Shown: piece by piece, positions 14,931 through 22,223 of the stretch | Numbering within the stretch: the first letter of the stretch is position 1 | How the letters are laid out: every line of letters starts with the position of its first letter | Origin: Desulfurivibrio alkaliphilus | Lineage (GTDB): Bacteria; Desulfobacterota; Desulfobulbia; Desulfobulbales; Desulfurivibrionaceae | Assembly (NCBI GenBank): GCA_011048585.1 | Contig: DSDS01000011.1 | Coordinates: forward strand, 1-32,820 | Reading direction: 5' to 3' | Length of the DNA stretch: 32,820 nucleotides | Position numbers and translations under genes: made by a program | Notes under the pieces: generated by a model | Told to the model about the DNA's origin: nothing | Database searches by the model: none | The model's input: only the letters and a program-made list of their open reading frames with translations

Positions 14931-15746
14931 TTAGTGGCGCTCCAGTTCGGCGGCCAGCAGGGAGAGATGCTGTTTCTCCTCGGCGGCCAGGGCCAAAAAC
15001 AGCTCGCGGCTGGCGGCGACTTCGCTGTGACGGGCCAGGCGAAGGTAGAGATCCAGGGCCTGGGTCTCCAGCCCCATGGCTTCGGCCAGCAGCTCTGGGG
15101 GCGTGGCGGCGGCCAGCAGGGCGGCAAGGGCGGTATCATCCGGGCGCCGCCCCCCTTCCAGCAGTTCCCCCTCCCGGCCGGGAGGGACCTCGTGGCCGGT
15201 CCGCTCGCAGTACTCTTGGAGCAGGCGGGCCTTATGCCCCTCTTCCAGGGCGGCCAGCCGCTCCCAGGTTGATCGAAACCCCGATTCCCCGGCCTGACCG
15301 GCCAGGTGGAGGTAGAATTGCCGCAACCCCTCCTCCATGGCGTAGGCCAAGGCGGCGGCCTGCTCATATTCGGCCCCGGCCGGCAAAAGCTCCAGGCCGG
15401 CGGCAAAAGGGCCCGTCGCCCGCTCTCCCTCCCAAGCCTTGATGCCGCCGGCCAGGTTGTAAACCTCTTTGAAGCCCTGCCCGCTGAGCAGCTGGGCGGC
15501 GGCTCGGCTGCGCCCCCCCACCGCGCAATAGGCGATTACCGGCTGGTCTGGGTTCAGTTCATCCAGGCGATCAGGCAGCTCCCGGATGGGAATCAACCGG
15601 GCGCCCGGCAGGTGCCCCTCCTCATATTCCCGGGGCTGACGGACGTCCAGCAGTTGGAAATCGTCGGCCGGATGGGAGTCCATATAGTCCCGCGCCTCAG
15701 CCGGGCTCAGATTGGCTATGGGGGTGAAGAGTTTTCTCCAGTTCAT
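14931..15746 (-). CDS. Rhodanese-ferritin-like fusion protein
   Basis: Residues of about 12-108 form a rhodanese domain with the DVRQPREYEEGHLPGA motif and the active-site loop YCAVGGRSRAA, whose Cys carries persulfide sulfur. Residues of about 120-270 form a four-helix ferritin/rubrerythrin-like domain. Its candidate di-iron ligands are in AYAMEEGLRQFY, LEEGHKARL, GLETQALDLY and AAEEKQHL, that is Glu and ExxH pairs on successive helices. The protein has no signal peptide. Domain order suggests a link between sulfur transfer and a di-iron centre, for example in sulfide or peroxide stress. It is the last gene of a five-gene minus-strand operon, 23 nt after the hydroxylase gene. Confidence 0.88.
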   Translation of the reverse strand: MNWRKLFTPIANLSPAEARDYMDSHPADDFQLLDVRQPREYEEGHLPGARLIPIRELPDRLDELNPDQPVIAYCAVGGRSRAAAQLLSGQGFKEVYNLAGGIKAWEGERATGPFAAGLELLPAGAEYEQAAALAYAMEEGLRQFYLHLAGQAGESGFRSTWERLAALEEGHKARLLQEYCERTGHEVPPGREGELLEGGRRPDDTALAALLAAATPPELLAEAMGLETQALDLYLRLARHSEVAASRELFLALAAEEKQHLSLLAAELERH

Positions 15747-15769
15747 CGGCGACCTCCTCCAGGTTCATC

Positions 15770-16570
15770 CTACCGAGTGTAGCGGGTAAAGGGCATGGCC
15801 AGCAGGCGGAAAAAACCCAGCTGTTTGAACTCGCGGTGGGAGCCGATGCCGATCAATATTCCCTCCTGCTCCACCCGGGTCAGCAGGGTCCCGAAAAAAC
15901 GATCCCAGATGGAGAAAATAACCCCGTAGTTGGTATCACGCTCCTTGATCTTGACCGAATGGTGGATTCGATGGAGAAAGGGAGGCACCAGCAGCAGCAC
16001 CCAGATCTTTTCAAAAACCGGGCTGATCCGCAGGCTGCTGTGGTGAAACTGAATGGAAAGGTTGACCAGGATCTCAAAGAGCAGGTAGGCCATCAGGGGG
16101 ATGCCGAAGGTGTAAATCACCGCCAAACGGACCAGGCCGGAAAGGAGAATTTCGCCAAGATGAAACCGGCTGGCGGTGGAGACATCCATGTTCATGTCGC
16201 TGTGATGCACCCGATGAAACCGCCACAAAAGGGGAACCTGATGGTTGAGCAGGTGCCAGAGCCAGATAAAAAAGTCAAGAATCAACACCCCGGCCGCAAG
16301 TTTGAGCCAGTAGGGCATTGCGATGGCATTGAGCAGCCCCAGGTTATGCTCCTGAGCCAGAAGCATCAGGCCGGCGATGGAGCTCCCGAAGATCAGGATA
16401 TAGACCACCCCGTTGACCATCGCCAAAGGCAGATTGGTCAGCCAGCGCCGGGCTTTGGAAACCGTGGACGGCCGATAGCTGTAGGCCAGCTCGATCAGCA
16501 AAAAAAGCAGTACCCCGCCCAGGTAGGCGGGCAACTTAAGCACCTCCAGGGTTTCCCATTCCAGGCTCAT
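15770..16570 (-). CDS. Sterol desaturase/fatty acid hydroxylase superfamily protein
   Basis: This is an integral membrane di-iron enzyme family acting on lipids with O2 and electrons. The eight-His signature is present: HLLNH (106-110), HRVHH (119-123), FHH (175-177) and HRIHH (200-204). Four or more membrane helices surround these (about 15-33, 47-75, 88-105, 150-172). Length of 266 is typical. The start overlaps the preceding gene by 4 bp. The lipid substrate is unknown; the family includes sterol, sphingolipid and ether-lipid (alkylglycerol monooxygenase) enzymes. An O2-dependent lipid enzyme in an apparently anaerobic lineage is worth noting. Confidence 0.9.
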   Translation of the reverse strand: MSLEWETLEVLKLPAYLGGVLLFLLIELAYSYRPSTVSKARRWLTNLPLAMVNGVVYILIFGSSIAGLMLLAQEHNLGLLNAIAMPYWLKLAAGVLILDFFIWLWHLLNHQVPLLWRFHRVHHSDMNMDVSTASRFHLGEILLSGLVRLAVIYTFGIPLMAYLLFEILVNLSIQFHHSSLRISPVFEKIWVLLLVPPFLHRIHHSVKIKERDTNYGVIFSIWDRFFGTLLTRVEQEGILIGIGSHREFKQLGFFRLLAMPFTRYTR

Positions 16571-17328
16571 AGCTTTGGCTCCTCCAGCTCCAGATCGGCC
16601 AGCACCGGCAAGTGGTCGCTGGCGATTTTGGAAATTTGCATCCGGCAGCGCTGCCGCTTACGGATGGTCAACGGCCCGCGAACAAAGATCTTATCCAGGC
16701 CGCCGGTGGGCGAGAAAGAGGGATAGGTGAGGTAGGGGCTCTGAAAATTCTCCTGGTGGCTGGAGGCGCAACGAAAACCCATGATCTCGGTAAACATGGG
16801 GGCCAGCCGGGTAAACCAGTCGTTGAAATCTCCGGCCACAATACAGGGCGCTTCCAAGGGCAACTCGACAAACTCCGGCGATTTGACCACCATCCCCACC
16901 TGTTTGGGACGCTCATAAAAAGAGAGGCCCAAGTGGAGGTTGAAGAGCGCCAGCGAGGCGGCATCCCCACCTTGCGGGCTCTCCACCTCGATGCGGGTAA
17001 AGAGGCAGCCCCGAGCCTTATGCCCGGGCAGGGTCAGATCAATATTGCGCTGGCTGGAGATGGGAAACCGGCTTAAGGTGGCATTGCCATAGTGGCCCTG
17101 GGTCAGGGCGACATTAAGGCCCAGGGCCCGATGGGCGTAACCGCAGAGCCCGGCGAACTCCTCGGCCAGGTCCAGGTTGCGGGAACGGGGCACCCCCACA
17201 TCCACCTCCTGCAGCAGCAGAATATCCGGCTGGTGGTGTTCAATGATCCGGGCGATCCGTTCCGGCCGGAAGCGGCGATCCACTCCGATGGCCCGGTGGA
17301 TGTTGTAGGACATCACGCGCAAGGGCAT
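16567..17328 (-). CDS. Endonuclease/exonuclease/phosphatase family hydrolase
   Basis: The protein has the Mg-dependent EEP fold shared by DNase I, sphingomyelinases and inositol phosphatases. Motifs are SYNIHRAIG near the N terminus, LLLQEVD (metal-binding Glu), GDFNDW in the middle and SDHLPVLADL at the C terminus. There is no signal peptide, so it acts in the cytoplasm or at the membrane surface. Homologues with the N-terminal SYNIH..G.D pattern are often next to phospholipase D-type or membrane genes. Here it overlaps a lipid hydroxylase gene by 4 bp and lies 9 nt after an alpha/beta hydrolase gene, which favours a lipid phosphodiester as substrate over DNA. This is inference from context. 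Confidence 0.88.
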   Translation of the reverse strand: MPLRVMSYNIHRAIGVDRRFRPERIARIIEHHQPDILLLQEVDVGVPRSRNLDLAEEFAGLCGYAHRALGLNVALTQGHYGNATLSRFPISSQRNIDLTLPGHKARGCLFTRIEVESPQGGDAASLALFNLHLGLSFYERPKQVGMVVKSPEFVELPLEAPCIVAGDFNDWFTRLAPMFTEIMGFRCASSHQENFQSPYLTYPSFSPTGGLDKIFVRGPLTIRKRQRCRMQISKIASDHLPVLADLELEEPKL

Positions 17329-17337
17329 GGTTCCGCC

Positions 17338-18192
17338 TCACCTGACCCCCGGCTTTTTGCGCCGGGGGGGTTGACCGAGTTTCCGGCAGAAGCGGGCGAT
17401 CGCCTCGAAATAGAGCCGGTCCACCCGCTCGATGATATTGTTGTGATCGGCCCCCGGCACAATCTGAAACTCCTTGCTCTGCGACCCGCAACTGGCCTGG
17501 AGAGCTTCGGCCAGGGCCACCGGAATCAGTTGATCGTGCTGGGCATGGAGAATATAGGTGGGCTTGGTGAAGAAAGCGATCTTCTGCACATTACAGAATC
17601 CGTCGGCCTCGCTGGTCAGACCGCAACTCCCCACATCAACCCCCAGGGCAAGTAGCAGGGGGATGGTGTGGGAGATTCCGCTTTCGATGATCAGTCCATC
17701 CACCAGCTCGGGAGCGGCGGCAGCCGCCAGATCGATGGCCGCCACACTACCCAGCGACCGGCCCATCACGGCCAGATGGCCGGTTTTCCCCTCCTGCCGC
17801 AGCGTTTCCCGAACCAGGGGTAAAAGCTGATGGGCGTCACGAATCATACCGCGCACCGTGGGCTCGCCGCCGGCTCGGCCGTAGCCGCGATATTCGGCCA
17901 CCACCAGGTTGAGTCCCGCCTGGTTGAAGCGGGGCGCCAGCTCGTCGTAATCGGCGGCCACCTCACCGTTGCCGTGGAAAAAGAGAATGTTGACCGCCCC
18001 CGGTTCCGTTGCCCCCAGATGGTAGCGCAGCGGTAGCCGCACCCCCTTCTCCACCTCCACCTCCCGCTCAAACGAGCCCGCCGGAGGGTGGACCCAGTCG
18101 GCACGGGGGCAGAAGAGGGCGGACCGCACCGCCGGCTGTTCCAGTTTCTCATAAGTCATGGTTCTAATATCCATTTCGCTGTCACCCTGCAA
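17338..18192 (-). CDS. Alpha/beta hydrolase (serine esterase/thioesterase fold)
   Basis: The fold is shown by FFHGNGE (oxyanion region), the nucleophile elbow GRSLGS (Ser), the acid in HAQHDQLIP and the catalytic His in GADHNNII. Length of 284 and the overall pattern resemble the BEM46/YfhR-like family. No signal peptide is visible. The start is 3 nt after the stop of the metallophosphoesterase gene, so the genes are translationally linked. An acyl-ester substrate is likely from the fold, and a lipid substrate is suggested by the next genes. The start at 18192 (MQGDSEMDIRTM) has two in-frame Met alternatives within the first dozen residues. Confidence 0.88.
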   Translation of the reverse strand: MQGDSEMDIRTMTYEKLEQPAVRSALFCPRADWVHPPAGSFEREVEVEKGVRLPLRYHLGATEPGAVNILFFHGNGEVAADYDELAPRFNQAGLNLVVAEYRGYGRAGGEPTVRGMIRDAHQLLPLVRETLRQEGKTGHLAVMGRSLGSVAAIDLAAAAAPELVDGLIIESGISHTIPLLLALGVDVGSCGLTSEADGFCNVQKIAFFTKPTYILHAQHDQLIPVALAEALQASCGSQSKEFQIVPGADHNNIIERVDRLYFEAIARFCRKLGQPPRRKKPGVR

Positions 18193-18195
18193 TGT

Positions 18196-19362
18196 TTATG
18201 ATGCCGCCGGAGCGGGAATCAATTCGATTAAAGTTACTTCCGGTGGGGCCAGGAAGCGGATCGGCGGCCCCCAGGTTCCGGTCCCCCGTCCCACATAGAG
18301 ATAGCGGCCGTCGGCGGCTACGCTGAGGCCGGTGGAAACCCTATAGGCCAACCAGGTAAAAAGGTTGAAAGGAAAAATCTGGCCCCGGTGAATATGGCCG
18401 GAAAGCTGCAAGTCCACCAGCCCTCCCGGCACCACCCTCGGTTGATGCCGGAGCAGGATATTAAAGGTCTCTTCGGGCAACAGCGCCAGCAATTCCTCCT
18501 CCTGGCCCGGCGGGGTGAGCCCCAGCCGCTCTCCGGTAATATCATCCACTCCCGCCACCGTCAACCAGGGAGTGACCCGGGACAATTCGCCGCGCAGCAC
18601 GGTAAAGCCGGCACTCTCGTGAAAATCTAAGGAGGCGGTCGCGCCCACGTAAAATTCGTGATTGCCCAGGATGGCAAATTTGCCCAGCGGGGTCTTAAGC
18701 CTGCGGAACTGCTCCGCCAGCGGGGCGATACCATCCCCCTGCCCATCGACGATATCACCGGTGGCCAGCAGCAGATCCGGCCGGGCCTGGGCCACCACCG
18801 CAAGCATCCTCTCCAGACGCCTTTCCCGGACGATCAGGCCAAGGTGGATATCGGTAATCTGAACGATCCGCACCACCCCCTCCGCCGGGGGCAACTTGTC
18901 GCTGACAATCCGCACCTGCTCCAGGCGGATATCGAGCGCTTCCCGGTAACCATAAGCACAACCGGCGACGGCGGCAAGAAAGGCCAGCCAAAAAACAGCG
19001 GCCGGAGCCGGAACCCGGGCCGGCCAGCGGGAGGTCGCGACACCGGGCAACGCCAGTTTGGGCGGCCCGGCCAGGCGGATCCGCAACAGCCGCAGAGCAT
19101 CCAGCATCAGCGCCACAACGGTGAATAAATAGAGAAACCCCATCCAGCCAAAACCGAGATGGGCCAGGAGCGTGGCCGCCACTGCCCCGCCCTCCCGCTC
19201 CAGCAGCCGCACCAGCACCGGGGCCAGAATCATCAGAAGCAGGAAAAGGCCGACCATCGCCCTCCCAGCCCCCAAATTGGGCAGAGCCCCGCGCAGCCGC
19301 CAATAAAAATAGCAGTGCATGGCCCCGTAAATTAGCAAAAAAGCGGACAGCAAGAGCAACAT
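18196..19362 (-). CDS. Membrane-anchored metallophosphoesterase (YkuE-like)
   Basis: Four N-terminal hydrophobic segments (about 1-20, 35-52, 66-90, 120-138) anchor a calcineurin-like phosphoesterase domain (about 160-385). Metal-binding motifs are complete: TDIHLG (D171, H173), TGDIVDG (D203), GNHEFY (N234, H235) and SGHIHRGQIFP. The multi-helix N terminus plus this domain resembles YaeI/YkuE-type proteins, some of which act on lipid-linked phosphates. It is the first gene of the operon running to 14931. The divergent gene on its upstream side starts about 150 bp away. Confidence 0.9.
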   Translation of the reverse strand: MLLLLSAFLLIYGAMHCYFYWRLRGALPNLGAGRAMVGLFLLLMILAPVLVRLLEREGGAVAATLLAHLGFGWMGFLYLFTVVALMLDALRLLRIRLAGPPKLALPGVATSRWPARVPAPAAVFWLAFLAAVAGCAYGYREALDIRLEQVRIVSDKLPPAEGVVRIVQITDIHLGLIVRERRLERMLAVVAQARPDLLLATGDIVDGQGDGIAPLAEQFRRLKTPLGKFAILGNHEFYVGATASLDFHESAGFTVLRGELSRVTPWLTVAGVDDITGERLGLTPPGQEEELLALLPEETFNILLRHQPRVVPGGLVDLQLSGHIHRGQIFPFNLFTWLAYRVSTGLSVAADGRYLYVGRGTGTWGPPIRFLAPPEVTLIELIPAPAAS

Positions 19363-19512
19363 GGAATTTAATCGCCAAGTTTAATTTTTCCGGCCCTCCC
19401 GTTGCTTTACACCCTTGGAACGGGTAGAATGCGCTTGCAGCGCAAGCCCCGGCGCGGCCGGCCCAGGTCGGTAGCCCGGGACTTTTCTTTACTTTCACTC
19501 GGGAAAACAAGC

Positions 19513-20313
19513 ATGGAACTGATCAACGTCGACCGGAGCAAATGCAAACGGGACGGTATCTGTATATCCGAATGCCCCTTCAGCCTGATCGGAGAAAGTG
19601 AGGATGGCGGTTATCCGGTGGCCCGCAAGGCCGCTCCCCGCATCTGCATCGACTGCGGCCATTGCCTGGCGGTCTGCCCCCACGGCGCCCTTACCTTTAA
19701 GGGCCAGGGACCGGAGAGTTGCCTGCCCCTGGACCGCAAGCTTAACCCCACTCCGGAAGCGGCGGCCCAGTTCCTGCGGAGCCGGCGCTCCATCCGCACC
19801 TACAAGGATAAGCCGGTTCCCCGGGAAGTTCTGGAGCAGCTGCTGGATATCAGCCGCTGGGCGCCATCGGCCAAGAACGCCCAGCCTACCAAGTGGCTGG
19901 TGATTGAATCGACCGCCGAGGTCCGCAGGCTGATCGGTCTGGTGGTTGAGTGGTTGCGGGAAAACGGCTCCTTCCCCGGGGTGGTCGCCGCCTGGGATCT
20001 GGCTGAGCGGGATCTGGTGCTGCGGGGCGCGCCCCATCTGGTGATCGCCTACGCTTCGGAAAAGGCGCTGAAGCCGGAGATCGACTGCACCATCGCTCTC
20101 ACCTACCTGGACCTGGCCGCCCACGGCATGGGGGTCGGCACCTGTTGGGCCGGAATCTTCCTGGGCGCCATCTTCAACAACTACCTGCCCCTGATCGAAG
20201 CCCTCGGGCTCCCGGAAAACCACCGGGTCCACGGCGCCCTGATGCTGGGCTACCCCAAGTACCGCTATCAGCGCATCCCGCAAAGAAAAGCGACGGACGC
20301 CATCTGGCGCTGA
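19513..20313 (+). CDS. Ferredoxin-nitroreductase fusion protein
   Basis: An N-terminal 2x[4Fe-4S] ferredoxin domain (C11, C17, C21 and the CIDCGHCLAVCP motif at 45-56) is joined to an FMN-dependent nitroreductase domain (about 85-266, starting RRSIRTYKDKPVP and SRWAPSAKNAQPTKW). The fusion lets a ferredoxin-type donor feed the flavin directly. Substrates in this family include nitro compounds, quinones and halogenated tyrosines; none can be assigned. I chose the ATG at 19513, where the ferredoxin begins (MELINVDRSK). The upstream in-frame ATG at 19402 adds a basic stretch unlike the family. No strong ribosome binding site is visible. A short hairpin (GCTTGC, AGC, GCAAGC) lies about 65-80 nt upstream. 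Confidence 0.9.
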   Translation: MELINVDRSKCKRDGICISECPFSLIGESEDGGYPVARKAAPRICIDCGHCLAVCPHGALTFKGQGPESCLPLDRKLNPTPEAAAQFLRSRRSIRTYKDKPVPREVLEQLLDISRWAPSAKNAQPTKWLVIESTAEVRRLIGLVVEWLRENGSFPGVVAAWDLAERDLVLRGAPHLVIAYASEKALKPEIDCTIALTYLDLAAHGMGVGTCWAGIFLGAIFNNYLPLIEALGLPENHRVHGALMLGYPKYRYQRIPQRKATDAIWR

Positions 20314-20316
20314 CAA

Positions 20317-20367
20317 CGTCCGCCCCAACGGCAGGAACGGGCAGCCCCGGCGGGACGGACGGTTTCT
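20317..20367 (+). terminator. Possible terminator between convergent nitroreductase and metV genes
   Basis: CGTCCG (20317-20322) can pair with CGGACG (20356-20361), extended inside by GCC/GGC pairs, and is followed by TTTCTT. The loop is long and GC-rich, so the call is weak, but it sits right after the nitroreductase stop. Confidence 0.35.
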
Positions 20368-20381
20368 TACCCGCCTGCAAC

Positions 20382-21050
20382 CTAAATGGTCAAGTCGTTG
20401 CGAACCGCTTTCCGAGGGCCGCCATGGCCGGCGGGGCGCCAGTCACGGATGGGGGCCACCCGATCAAGCTCCGCTTTCTGCTCAAAACGGCTGAGACGGT
20501 CGTGGATCGCCTGCCAGATGCAGGGAATTTCCCGATGAATCTCGCAGCGACCATCCACCGAACCGCCGCAGGGGCCGTTCATCAGGCTTTTGGCGCAACG
20601 GGCCACCGGACAGAGGCCACCAGTGAGGTGCAACACACAATCACCGCAGCCGGCGCACTGCTCGCTCCATTCCCCCTGGAGGGCGGAGCCGCCGAAAAAG
20701 CTGGTGTTGACCGCCGGATAAACCTTGTCGGCGGGGCGCAGATTGGCGATGAAATTCACGCCGACTCCGCAGGCCATGGAGACAATGGCGTCATACTGCC
20801 CCTGCCAGCGGTCGATCTCATCGACATACTCCTTGTCACACTGGCGCACCAGGGTGGCCCCCTCAACCTGGACCTGCTGGCCGGCCTGCTTCTTGCCCAA
20901 CCGGATCAGGGAGCAGAGCAGCTCCACCTCCCGCTCGCCGCCGGCGGAGCAGACCGAAACGCAACCCCGACAACCCAAAACCAGGATCCGCTCGGCATCC
21001 CGGACCATTGCCACTATCTCGTTAATCGGCTTACGCTCAGCGATAATCAT
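20382..21050 (-). CDS. metV: MetV-type methylene-tetrahydrofolate reductase C-terminal domain protein
   Basis: The sequence matches MetV, the small Cys-rich partner of MetF in the Wood-Ljungdahl pathway of acetogens and some sulfate reducers. It has an LGCRGCVSVCSAGG motif near the N terminus, an alpha/beta middle (AIVSMACGVGVNFIA) and a Cys-rich end: CAGCGDCVLHLTGGLCPVARC, then MNGPCGG and GRCEIH, probably binding Fe-S or zinc. Length of 222 is typical. MetV helps deliver electrons to MetF for methylene-THF reduction. Its start overlaps the mvhD stop by 4 bp. No metF gene lies in this window. Confidence 0.88.
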   Translation of the reverse strand: MIIAERKPINEIVAMVRDAERILVLGCRGCVSVCSAGGEREVELLCSLIRLGKKQAGQQVQVEGATLVRQCDKEYVDEIDRWQGQYDAIVSMACGVGVNFIANLRPADKVYPAVNTSFFGGSALQGEWSEQCAGCGDCVLHLTGGLCPVARCAKSLMNGPCGGSVDGRCEIHREIPCIWQAIHDRLSRFEQKAELDRVAPIRDWRPAGHGGPRKAVRNDLTI

Positions 21051-21469
21051 GATTTATCCCCCTTGAACGGGCTGGGGCCCAGCTTAGTTACCTGGTCGTT
21101 CAACTCCTGGACCACCTGCACGAACTCGGGGTGAAAACCCCGCTCCAGGTGATGAAAAGCGATCCTGGCCTCCTCGGCCCCCAACTCAGCCAGAGCTTTC
21201 CGCACCGCCCCCACCCGGCGGGCGGCCCGTTGGCTGCCCATCAGGTTGTGGCACTCATCGGGTTTGCACCCCACCACGCAAACTCCGTCGGCCCCGTTCT
21301 CGAAGGCCTGGAGCAGGACGGAAACCTTGAGTTTACCGCCGCAGGCCAAGCGGTTGATGGTGGCGTTGACCGGGAAACCGTCGGCGGCCAGGCCCTCCTT
21401 GCCTTCGGCGCAAGCCTGCTGGGAGGTGTAATGACAACAAAAAACTTGAATATCCGGAGTAAAAGCCAT
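21047..21469 (-). CDS. mvhD: MvhD-like hydrogenase iron-sulfur subunit
   Basis: This 140-residue protein is of the MvhD/FlpD family, which carries a [2Fe-2S] cluster and passes electrons between a dehydrogenase and heterodisulfide reductase-type HdrA. Family Cys motifs are present: VFCCHYTSQQAC at the N terminus, RLACGGK and VVGCKPDECHN. It lies between hdrC and metV in one operon, so it should connect an electron source with the MetV/HdrC module. No hydrogenase gene is seen nearby. The upstream gap to hdrC is 17 nt. Confidence 0.9.
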   Translation of the reverse strand: MAFTPDIQVFCCHYTSQQACAEGKEGLAADGFPVNATINRLACGGKLKVSVLLQAFENGADGVCVVGCKPDECHNLMGSQRAARRVGAVRKALAELGAEEARIAFHHLERGFHPEFVQVVQELNDQVTKLGPSPFKGDKS

Positions 21470-21486
21470 CTCTATTACCTCCCCGC

Positions 21487-22053
21487 TCAGCGGCTGGCGC
21501 CGCAGGCGGCGATCAGGCGCTCGTCGGCGGATTCGTTAAGTTGAATGGCGGCGGCCGGGCATTCCGTCGAGCAGATCCCGCAGGCTCGGCATTCCCGGGG
21601 ATCGATATAGGCCTTGCCACCCTGGTCGATTACCGGGATCCGCCAGGGACAGACCCGCACGCAGGTGAGGCAGGACACGCACTCATCACGCTCCACCCAG
21701 GCGGCCTTGCCTTTGTCCAGCAGATCCTGGTCACTGACCAGTCCCTGCTCCAGGGCCAGCTTGCGCAGGGCCCCGACGATCTCGGCAAAGCGCACATCCT
21801 GGGGGCAGACAAAAACGCAGTTCTGGCAGCTGGAACAGTACCAGAGCAGATCCGAGGTGAGCAAGCGCTCCTTAAGACCCATCCGAATCATATGGATCAT
21901 CCTTCTGGGGTCGAAATCCGGGATCGCCTGGCTGACCGGGCAGGCGCCGCTGCAGGCGCCGCAGGAGTAGCAGCGATTCAGGTACTGGCCGCCGGGCTGG
22001 GCCGTGACCTCGGCACTGAAGGTCGTATTGATCTCTTTGCTGGTAACTGTCAT
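21487..22053 (-). CDS. hdrC: HdrC-like protein with four [4Fe-4S] motifs
   Basis: HdrC is the ferredoxin-like subunit of heterodisulfide reductase complexes. The N-terminal half has two CX2CX2CX3C motifs (C28-C38 CYSCGACSGACP; C73-C83 CSSCQNCVFVCP), the usual HdrC domain. The C-terminal half adds two more (C125-C135 CVSCLTCVRVCP; C155-C165 CRACGICSTECP), so four clusters are predicted rather than two. Length of 188 is normal for HdrC, with the extra ferredoxin replacing the helical tail. It is the first gene of the hdrC-mvhD-metV operon, and its ATG is about 90 nt from a sigma70-type promoter. Confidence 0.87.
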   Translation of the reverse strand: MTVTSKEINTTFSAEVTAQPGGQYLNRCYSCGACSGACPVSQAIPDFDPRRMIHMIRMGLKERLLTSDLLWYCSSCQNCVFVCPQDVRFAEIVGALRKLALEQGLVSDQDLLDKGKAAWVERDECVSCLTCVRVCPWRIPVIDQGGKAYIDPRECRACGICSTECPAAAIQLNESADERLIAACGASR

Positions 22054-22144
22054 GAGTAGTCCCCTGTAACAAAATATTGAAACGGGACGCCGGGCCTTGT
22101 CAAACCCCGCCCCGCCGCCGTAGCTGGAGCCAAATCAGACGCGG

Positions 22145-22195
22145 ATGCTACCGAAAAATCGCCGCCTTGTCAACCACAAGCCGGTCACAAGCCGG
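22145..22195 (-). promoter_or_regulatory. Promoter of hdrC-mvhD-metV with phased activator-like repeats
   Basis: On the minus strand TTGACA (22173 to 22168), 17 nt and TAGCAT (22150 to 22145) form a promoter. Directly upstream lie two copies of CCGGCTTGTG (22195-22186 and 22184-22175), 11 bp apart, so on the same helix face and touching the -35 box. The 10-bp string TTGACAAGGC at the -35 is repeated exactly 70 bp downstream (22103-22094), giving a second possible -35. Confidence 0.55.
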
Positions 22196-22223
22196 CCAGG
22201 CCGCTGCGGCGAAGTCGATAAAA

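Noticed and set aside
14705..15406. 233-codon frame on the minus strand extending past the rhodanese-ferritin gene
   Set aside because: Most of it is out of frame with the real gene and Pro/Trp-rich. Its last 65 residues look protein-like (for example SKQFLLSDLNPGMLLS) but I recognise no family and there is no start of its own.
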